Positions 58,181-64,000 of a stretch of DNA of 64,000 nt are shown in pieces. Every line of letters starts with the position of its first letter. The first letter of the stretch is position 1. The stretch is from Nostoc calcicola FACHB-3891 (lineage in GTDB: Bacteria > Cyanobacteriota > Cyanobacteriia > Cyanobacteriales > Nostocaceae): positions 1 through 64,000 of the forward strand of contig NZ_JACJRQ010000012.1 in assembly GCF_014697355.1 (NCBI RefSeq). The letters run 5' to 3'. Position numbers and translations under genes: made by a program. Under the pieces are notes generated by a model. It did no database searches, was not told the origin of the DNA, and worked only from the letters and a program-made list of their open reading frames with translations.

Positions 58181-58345
58181 CTATTGTTGAGAAACTTTTT
58201 CCTCATTAGTAGAAAGAGAGCGAATTAACTCCCGAATTACGTCGGTTGCGGGTCTACCTGTAGTTGAGCAGTATTGCTCAAGCTTCTGTGCCTCTTCTGA
58301 TGCCAGATTGATTGTAAATCGTTTAACAGCCCATTTTTTATTCAT
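58181..58345 (-). CDS. Small ribbon-helix-helix DNA-binding protein
   Basis: A 54-residue protein: MNKKWAVKRFTINLASEEAQ, then KLEQYCSTTGRPATDVIREL and an end RSLSTNEEKVSQQ. An N-terminal beta strand with alternating residues, then two helices separated by a TGRP turn, is the ribbon-helix-helix (CopG/Arc) pattern. Such proteins regulate plasmid copy number or toxin genes. No toxin gene is adjacent; AT-rich DNA follows upstream. It may be an orphan regulator or antitoxin. Confidence 0.75.
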   Translation of the reverse strand: MNKKWAVKRFTINLASEEAQKLEQYCSTTGRPATDVIRELIRSLSTNEEKVSQQ

Positions 58346-58791
58346 GATTCAACAAACTATGTTTTGCTAGTACTTTTCTAATATCAGTTTTTTATGCTGT
58401 TACTACAATGGTATAATCAATGAAATTGCATTTAAGAAATAATGAAGACAAATGCTATATTCCTTGATTAAGGGTGAAGAAATAAATTTTACTCTAAAAT
58501 GTGAAGTTTAGCTAATTTAAATACGGGAATTATAAACATAATGTTAAGTTAATATAAAATATACACATAAAGCCAGGGTATTCACGGAGTCAATAAAAAT
58601 AAAAATAAATTCAATATTACTTTTGACTTTATTAGTAAATCATTAGCGATCGCGCTGAATTCATCGGCAAGGGATTTCCAAGAAATAAATTATCGAACCA
58701 CAGAGGCGCAGAGAACACAGAGAGAGGAGAAATATAGAGGGTTTTTGCGTCAGTTTTGGGATATTTTTTTATTTGGAAGTCGCAAAACAAT
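58346..58791. other. AT-rich intergenic stretch
   Basis: 446 bases upstream of the ribbon-helix-helix gene and after the phosphatase gene. Very AT-rich; near 58694-58730 lies a CACAGAGGCGCAGAGAACAC repeat related to one inside the decarboxylase-like gene. No other gene recognised. Confidence 0.5.
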
Positions 58792-59745
58792 TTATTGATA
58801 AGCACGATATTTTTGTTCTAGTTCTAAGGTGATAATGCAAGCAACTAAACATAATAAACCTACGGCATAGCCAACGAAGACATCAGTAGGCCAGTGAACG
58901 CCTAGATAAAGCCGACTAAAACCGATGGCAATAATTAAGATAGTAGTCAAGGTGAAAATGTGTTTTTGCCATTGAGGAAATTGCTTTGCAAAAATATAGG
59001 CGATGAGACCGTAGACTACTAAAGATAACATGGCGTGACCACTGGGAAAGCTTGGGTAACCTACATTAATAATCCACTTCCACAGTGCTGGACGCGGCCT
59101 AGCAAAAAGTATTTTCAGCAAATAAATTAAAATCATTGCACTACTAGTAGCTATACCCAAAGTAGTTGCTTGCCAGCGACGATTATTATATAACCAATTA
59201 ATTTCTAATCCTAAACTAATTAATAGTAAAACCAGTGGTTCACCAAAAAAAGTTATGCTCAGCATTACCCGATCTAGTAGTGGAGTATGCAGCTTTTGTA
59301 TTACTAGCAAAATACTGCGATCGAGACCATATCTGTGTAGCAATGCACTACAAAACGCTAGGGAAAAAATAGCTCCAGATAACTGAATAAGCTGATTGTT
59401 TAGTGTATATATAGGTAAAGTTTTAGCCTTTTCGTTGGCATCAATTTTAGTAATAAGTAGTTTTTTATAGAATTTTGTATAATCTAAAACAATATTTCGG
59501 AGAATTAAGGTGATCGCATTTGGACTGAAATCTGGATGAAAAATCACCAGAACATTTCCTGTCAAATGATTCACTTGAAATTGGGCGATTGTTTTTTCCT
59601 GTGATAATCTGGTTTCTATGTAGTTTTCGAGACTTGGGGAATGCTTCAGTCCACTTACTTTATATCTTGCTCTGCCTTTAACAGCAGTATGTATGGCTTG
59701 AATCAAAATATTTTGCTGGTAGCGATTACTCAAATCAGCATTCAT
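58792..59745 (-). CDS. PAP2-family phosphatase with HMA-like N-terminal domain
   Basis: 317 residues from ATG 59745 (ATG 59778 also in frame). Residues about 15-95 (VKGRARYKVSGLKHSPSLEN, then NHLTGNVLVIFHPDFSP) resemble the ferredoxin-like HMA domains at the N-terminus of P-type ATPases, without CxxC. The rest is a membrane PAP2 phosphatase with six helices and the three motifs KILFARPRP, PSFPSGHA and SRLYLGVHWPTD. PAP2 enzymes remove phosphate from phosphatidate or undecaprenyl diphosphate in the membrane. The fusion is unusual. Gene is convergent with nothing; APS kinase diverges upstream. Confidence 0.85.
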   Translation of the reverse strand: MNADLSNRYQQNILIQAIHTAVKGRARYKVSGLKHSPSLENYIETRLSQEKTIAQFQVNHLTGNVLVIFHPDFSPNAITLILRNIVLDYTKFYKKLLITKIDANEKAKTLPIYTLNNQLIQLSGAIFSLAFCSALLHRYGLDRSILLVIQKLHTPLLDRVMLSITFFGEPLVLLLISLGLEINWLYNNRRWQATTLGIATSSAMILIYLLKILFARPRPALWKWIINVGYPSFPSGHAMLSLVVYGLIAYIFAKQFPQWQKHIFTLTTILIIAIGFSRLYLGVHWPTDVFVGYAVGLLCLVACIITLELEQKYRAYQ

Positions 59746-59975
59746 TCTTCTAACTAATAGATTTTTGTAATAGCACATTTTACAGCGATTTTCCGAAAAA
59801 TGAACCAGATTATTTTTACAGCAGAATTTAGGAGTCAGAATCGGCTCTATGGTTAGCTACCAGACCTAGATAGTGTACTTCATAACTTGAAATATGCTGT
59901 AAATCAAGGCTATGGCGATCGCATGTTAAGTTAAATTGAATCTTCAGATTGGAAATTAAAATATATTTTACAAAA

Positions 59976-60512
59976 ATGAAAGACTTGAAATCACCAGGTT
60001 TCACTTGTTGGTTAACTGGATTATCCGGCGCAGGAAAGTCAACTCTAGGAATAGAAATAACTCAAGCATTACAGCAATTATCACTTCCGTGTGAATATTT
60101 AGATGGTGATGTCATCCGCACTAATCTTTCTAAAGGGTTAGGTTTTTCTCGTGAAGATCGAAATACCAATGTTGCTAGAGTTGGCTTTGTTTGTGGACTT
60201 TTAAATAAACATGGCATCAATACCGTTGTGGCTTTAATTTCTCCTAATCGAGATTCCCGCGAACAACTCAAACTTCAAATACCCAATTTTATCGAAATTT
60301 TTATTGATACTCCTTTGGAAGTTTGTATCACAAGGGATGTGAAAGGTTTGTATAAAAAAGCTTTAGCTGGTGAAATTCCGGAATTTACTGGCATTTCTTC
60401 TCCTTATGAACCGCCTTTAAACCCAGATATAACTCTCAAAACTCACAAAGAATCTGTAAATGAATGTCTAGAAAAAGTTTTAATTTATCTGCGTGAACGG
60501 GGACAAATATAA
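59976..60512 (+). CDS. cysC: Adenylylsulfate kinase (APS kinase)
   Basis: 178 residues from ATG 59976; TTG 59949 upstream is unlikely. P-loop GLSGAGKST, LDGDVIRTNLSKGLGFSRED, NVARVGFVCGLLNKHG and the FTGISSPYEPPLNPD segment are typical of CysC. It phosphorylates adenosine 5'-phosphosulfate to PAPS for sulfate reduction or sulfotransfer. Length is standard. It is close to no other cys gene here. Confidence 0.93.
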   Translation: MKDLKSPGFTCWLTGLSGAGKSTLGIEITQALQQLSLPCEYLDGDVIRTNLSKGLGFSREDRNTNVARVGFVCGLLNKHGINTVVALISPNRDSREQLKLQIPNFIEIFIDTPLEVCITRDVKGLYKKALAGEIPEFTGISSPYEPPLNPDITLKTHKESVNECLEKVLIYLRERGQI

Positions 60513-60793
60513 TTAATTTAGCAGAATTCAGAATTCAGAATTCAGGAGTAAGAATTCAGAAGTTCAAGTGAAAGGGTGGTTATACCAGTTCTGTATGAAG
60601 ATGCGCTAAACTATATTTAAGTACAAGAAAAAAACGAACCGCAAAGGACGCAAAGGACACAAAGAAAGAAAGGAAGAAAGAAAGAAAGAAAGAAGTTAAA
60701 AGAGTTTGGTGCAGCCTCACAAAGAAATGGTATTAGAAACCGCGTGTACACAAAGAAAACCCGCCTACGCGGGTTTGAAATTAATAAAAATAT
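60513..60793. other. Intergenic repeats before the CRISPR array
   Basis: AGAATTCAGAATTCAGG repeats just after cysC, a purine tract (AAAGAAAGAAAGGAAGAAAG, 60659-60693) related to the CGCAAAGGACGCAAAGGAC repeat, and the hairpin AACCCGCCTACGCGGGTTT at 60757-60775, also seen with changes at 17263-17281. No gene. Confidence 0.55.
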
Positions 60794-61553
60794 GTTTCCA
60801 TTAATTCGCCTCCAAATTGTTATTGGAGACCCCATTTTGTGGGAAAGACTTTTCACGCTGGTATGTTTCCATTAATTCGCCTCCAAATTGTTATTGGAGA
60901 CAAACAATACCAGTAAGAAAAACTGTGAAATTGAAGTTTCCATTAATTCGCCTCCAAATTGTTATTGGAGACTCGGGACTGTATAAAGTTACTGGGTCTT
61001 GATTTAGCGTTTCCATTAATTCGCCTCCAAATTGTTATTGGAGACTCAAATTAATTTCCGTACCTCATCAGAGGTAAAGGGTTTCCATTAATTCGCCTCC
61101 AAATTGTTATTGGAGACATAGATAAAATCAATTTTCTTTTTGAGTCTTTCAGTTTCCATTAATTCGCCTCCAAATTGTTATTGGAGACTTTAGCCCCGAT
61201 TCTTGCTTTACTAAAGCAGATTTACGTTTCCATTAATTCGCCTCCAAATTGTTATTGGAGACTTGAAGCTGCCACACCTGCAAACTATACAATCGGTTTC
61301 CATTAATTCGCCTCCAAATTGTTATTGGAGACCAAAAGCAGTGCTGCAAAGAACCTCGGCACAATGCGTTTCCATTAATTCGCCTCCAAATTGTTATTGG
61401 AGACGGTCATCACTCAGCGAGAGTAAGTAGTTGGTGAACGCTGCCGTTTCCATTAATTCGCCTCCAAATTGTTATTGGAGACTCACTTCTTCTAAAGAGT
61501 CTCCCTCTTCCAGGTCGTTTCCATTAATTCGCCTCCAAATTGTTATTGGAGAC
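60794..61553 (-). CRISPR. CRISPR array, 11 repeats, 10 spacers, no cas genes nearby
   Basis: Eleven identical 37-base repeats starting GTTTCCATTAATTCGCC and ending TTGTTATTGGAGAC on the plus strand, at 60794, 60865, 60936, 61009, 61081, 61152, 61226, 61296, 61368, 61446 and 61517. Spacers are 33-41 bases and all different. The inner part CTCCAA/TTGGAG forms a short hairpin. The reverse-strand repeat ends GGAAAC, the usual 3' end of cyanobacterial repeats, so I expect transcription on the minus strand from a leader at 61554 onward; this is inference. No cas gene is found in the window, so subtype cannot be given. Uniform repeats suggest the array is young or maintained. Confidence 0.98.
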
Positions 61554-61830
61554 TGCAAGGCTTTGAAAGACTTGCAATAACAGGGTTTTGAAGTCTGTTT
61601 TCGCGGGTCTCATTCAAAAGTAGCGTTTGAGCGATCGCTTGTCAAGTTTCTGGTTGAAAAAAAAGCTTGAAAAGCTTACAGTACAACCTTTTCAAACTTT
61701 GCGCGGATCTCATTTATGCTAAAAATCGCTGAAATGCATTTACGGTAAGGATTTCAAGCGTAATTTTTCATATATCTAAAAAAACAGCTAAGGTTCCGCG
61801 GAAATAATTGCTGAGACTTTGGTTGCGGAA
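61554..61830 (-). promoter_or_regulatory. Probable CRISPR leader region
   Basis: AT-rich DNA next to the array end. A sequence CGCGG(G/A)TCTCATT occurs twice, at about 61602 and 61704, 100 bases apart. This is the side from which minus-strand transcription and spacer uptake would be expected. It is a functional guess without a promoter call. Confidence 0.45.
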
Positions 61831-61898
61831 TCTACCGAAATGAGAAAGCAATATGCTGTTTGCTTGCTAAATCTACCGAAATGAGAAAGCAATATGCT
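61829..61898 (+). repeat. 29-bp direct repeat, two copies
   Basis: AATCTACCGAAATGAGAAAG followed by CAATATGCT at 61829-61857 and again at 61870-61898, identical, separated by 12 bases. It lies beyond the CRISPR leader. It is not the CRISPR repeat. Meaning unknown. Confidence 0.85.
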
Positions 61899-61999
61899 TT
61901 TTTGCCCATAAACTGAAAGTCAAGTTCTTGAGACTTTCTTCTAAGCTTGAGTAACATCAGCCCATAAAGCGATCGCTGTAGTGCGTATTTCAGGTAAAT

Positions 62000-62057
62000 G
62001 AGGTACACACACGGGTAGGGGCGCACAGCTGTGCGCCCCTACCCGTGTGTGTACCTC
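62000..62057. repeat. Perfect 58-bp palindrome in dispersed repeat
   Basis: GAGGTACACACACGGGTAGG through the centre CACAG/CTGTG to its exact complement. Outer flanks TTTCAGGTAAAT and CACCAACTTGCAAT match the copy near 58017. It can form a very stable hairpin just upstream of the GTPase gene. Confidence 0.92.
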
Positions 62058-62149
62058 ACCAACTTGCAATTTGCTTTATCCTGCCCAAATTGAAAACGAT
62101 AAACTTTTTACAGGGGTGATTTTTACCAAAACTCAAAAGGTATGGGGCA

Positions 62150-64000
62150 ATGGTGCGATTAAAGCTGTGGCAATGGGTTGTGTTGGCGATGCCGATCGCT
62201 TTCATTATTATATTCTTACTCGTATCCGCTGGTTTGCAAATCCATGCGTGGGGCATTAATTGGATTTGGGCTGTGTTCACTGTTTTATTTGTTGGCTGGC
62301 GTTGGCTGTTAGTAAAATGGACTCAACCCGCCTTACAACAGGTAGAAGCTGTGTTGGCGCAAGTCCAACAAGAATTAGAATCGGGGACAGAAAATAATGT
62401 AGTACCAGTGGGAAGTGACGCCACAAAGCTTGCAGAAGCCGCCCTCCAAGAGATTCTGCAAGCTGCACAAAGCGATCGCCCCCTTTGGGAAGATTGGCAA
62501 ACTTTTTGGACGCGATGTCAGGATTTAGTTGTAGCGATCGCTCATATTTACAATCCTCAAGTTCAATATCCCTTGCTAAATATTTACGTACCCCAGGCTT
62601 ACGGGCTGATTCGGGGAACGGTGGATGATGTGGATTTGTGGATGCAAAACTTATCCCCGGTGCTGAATCAGGTAACGGTTGGCCAAGCATACCAAGCCTA
62701 CGAAGTTTACCGGAAGTTGGAACCATCTGCTCGAAAGTTCTGGAAAGTTTGGAACTGGGCACAATGGCTATTAAATCCGGTGGCGGCGGTGGCAAAACAA
62801 GTTAGTCAGGGTTCCAGCAACCGCGCAACTGAGCAATTATTGGTGAATTTGAGTCAATTATTCCGGGAAGTTGCCCTGAGGAATTTATGTAAGCAAGCGA
62901 TCGCTCTCTACGGAGGTAACGCATTACCGATTTCAGTATCTTCAACTACGCCAGCCCTACCCAAGGCAAAAACTCAAACACTCAAAGAAATACTGAGTCA
63001 AGCCCAACCAGCCGAAGCGGTTGAACAAAAACCCGTGAATATTCTGCTGGTGGGGCGCACGGGTTCGGGAAAAAGCAGCTTGATTAACACGTTATTTCAA
63101 CAGGATCTCGCAGCCGTTGATGTTTTGCCTAGTACCGATCGCATTCAAAATTACCAATGGCAGTCTCAAACCGGGGAAAGTCTGACGCTTTTGGATACAC
63201 CAGGTTACGAACAAGTCAACCGTACAGACTTACGAAATTTAGTGCTTGATTATGCTATAAATGCAGATTTGTTGTTGTTAGCTACTCCAGCCCTCGATCC
63301 TGCGCTGCAAATGGATGTAGACTTTCTCCAAGACATGAAAGCGGAAATTGCAGATTTACCAGCGATCGCAGTTGTCACCCAAGTAGATCGTCTACGTCCG
63401 ATTCGGGAATGGCAACCGCCTTATGATTGGGAATGGGGCGATCGTCCCAAGGAAATTGCCATTCGTGAAGCTACTGAATATCGCGCCAAGCTGCTGGATG
63501 AGTTTTGCAATCTAGTTTTACCAGTGGTGACAGCCGACAGTAAAACAAATCGAGTTCCTTGGGGAGTGGAGGCGCTATCTTTGGGATTAATAAATGCGAT
63601 CGCCCCTGCAAAACAACTCCGTCTCGCCCGGTTTTTGCGTAACCTAGAAGCCCGCACCGTTGCTGCTGCGAAAATCATCGATCGGTACACTTTCCAAATG
63701 GCGACAACCAAGGGATTAGCATCGCTGCTCAAAAGTCCAGTTCTTCAGTTTATTTCTACCCTATCAACTGGATCTCCAAACTTGGCTTATTTGTTAGCAG
63801 AACAAATTCCCGTGGAACAGTTACCAATTGTAATTGGTAAACTCCAAATGGCCTATGATCTTTTCTCGCTTTTGAATACAGCTAACCCTAACCCGCTGAA
63901 ATTTGAGTTGCTAGCTTTGTGGCCGTTGCTGTTAGAAAATTCCGGTTCACCTGAGCAAAATGCTTGGGCATTTGGCCACGCATTAGTAGAATATTGGACT
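62150..64000 (+). CDS. Membrane-anchored GTPase, partial (runs off window)
   Basis: 617 codons, open to the right edge. The start at ATG 62150 (MVRLKLWQWVVLAMPIAFII) gives two N-terminal membrane helices (about 8-28 and 34-50). A helical region of 240 residues precedes the GTPase domain: P-loop GRTGSGKSS (about 302-310), a switch region with LPSTDRIQNY, DTPGYE (G3) and TQVDRL in the place of TKxD (G4). After about 500 the domain is helical, as in YcjX/dynamin-like or Era-like membrane GTPases. I do not know its role. The stop codon lies outside the window. Confidence 0.88.
   Translation, partial: MVRLKLWQWVVLAMPIAFIIIFLLVSAGLQIHAWGINWIWAVFTVLFVGWRWLLVKWTQPALQQVEAVLAQVQQELESGTENNVVPVGSDATKLAEAALQEILQAAQSDRPLWEDWQTFWTRCQDLVVAIAHIYNPQVQYPLLNIYVPQAYGLIRGTVDDVDLWMQNLSPVLNQVTVGQAYQAYEVYRKLEPSARKFWKVWNWAQWLLNPVAAVAKQVSQGSSNRATEQLLVNLSQLFREVALRNLCKQAIALYGGNALPISVSSTTPALPKAKTQTLKEILSQAQPAEAVEQKPVNILLVGRTGSGKSSLINTLFQQDLAAVDVLPSTDRIQNYQWQSQTGESLTLLDTPGYEQVNRTDLRNLVLDYAINADLLLLATPALDPALQMDVDFLQDMKAEIADLPAIAVVTQVDRLRPIREWQPPYDWEWGDRPKEIAIREATEYRAKLLDEFCNLVLPVVTADSKTNRVPWGVEALSLGLINAIAPAKQLRLARFLRNLEARTVAAAKIIDRYTFQMATTKGLASLLKSPVLQFISTLSTGSPNLAYLLAEQIPVEQLPIVIGKLQMAYDLFSLLNTANPNPLKFELLALWPLLLENSGSPEQNAWAFGHALVEYWT

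Noticed and set aside
62277..62795. 172-codon minus-strand open frame
   Set aside because: It is antisense to the GTPase gene, whose plus-strand frame runs open from 62150 to the window edge and has P-loop, G3 and G4 motifs.
60794..64000. CRISPR-associated transposon (type V-K) next to the array
   Set aside because: No Cas12k, TnsB, TnsC or TniQ gene is visible and the repeat does not have the usual ending; the downstream gene is a membrane GTPase.

Overview
The window comes from a filamentous, probably heterocyst-forming cyanobacterium of the Nostoc/Anabaena type. The evidence is an intact psbA (D1), a plant-type ferredoxin, a nitrogenase reductase with NifE/NifN-type scaffold genes, very frequent HIP1 octamers (GCGATCGC) and intergenic DNA packed with short repeats of the kind common in Nostocales. 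No rRNA, tRNA or transposase gene was recognised. The assignment rests on gene content only.

Layout. 0.2-6 kb: small conserved cyanobacterial proteins, an operon of a membrane protein, an asparagine-synthetase-like protein and a decarboxylase-fold protein that seems to lack its PLP lysine, then a membrane zinc-ribbon protein with a topoisomerase VI-like Toprim region. 6.3-17.2 kb: an accessory island with two exported CxxCH (c-type haem) proteins, two paralogous large proteins of unknown function, an intact tyrosinase and a remnant of a second tyrosinase; a 130-bp inverted-repeat element occurs twice inside it. 17.3-24 kb: a second asparagine-synthetase-like gene, a HemD-like gene, ferredoxin, an SMR transporter and the MurT/GatD pair. 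24.7-32 kb: a stressosome-type RsbR-RsbS-RsbT-phosphatase module continuing into two overlapping hybrid histidine kinases. 32.4-39.7 kb: a thioredoxin-like lumenal protein, Hsp20, psbA, an isochorismatase-family hydrolase, a TauD-like dioxygenase and a DUF2809-like protein.

40.2-49.6 kb (minus strand): part of a contractile injection system: Pvc16-like cap protein, sheath, two tubes, two chaperone-like proteins and a small DUF6760-like protein. They are followed directly by an FHA protein ending in a methylglyoxal-synthase-like domain and by a CHASE2 Ser/Thr kinase. Baseplate, spike, tape-measure and AAA+ genes are not in the window. 50-55.8 kb (minus strand): an XRE regulator with a periplasmic-binding-protein-like ligand domain, then nifH, nifE and nifN without nifDK; the layout recalls the VnfR-controlled alternative nitrogenase genes of Anabaena variabilis. 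56.5-64 kb: two unknown small proteins, a ribbon-helix-helix protein, an HMA-like/PAP2 fusion, APS kinase, an 11-repeat CRISPR array without cas genes, and the first 617 codons of a membrane-anchored GTPase running off the right edge.

The most interesting parts are the tyrosinase/haem island, the kinase-FHA-MGS signalling genes attached to the injection-system locus, the isolated nifHEN set with its putative metal-responsive regulator, and short intergenic repeats that have entered reading frames without breaking them.
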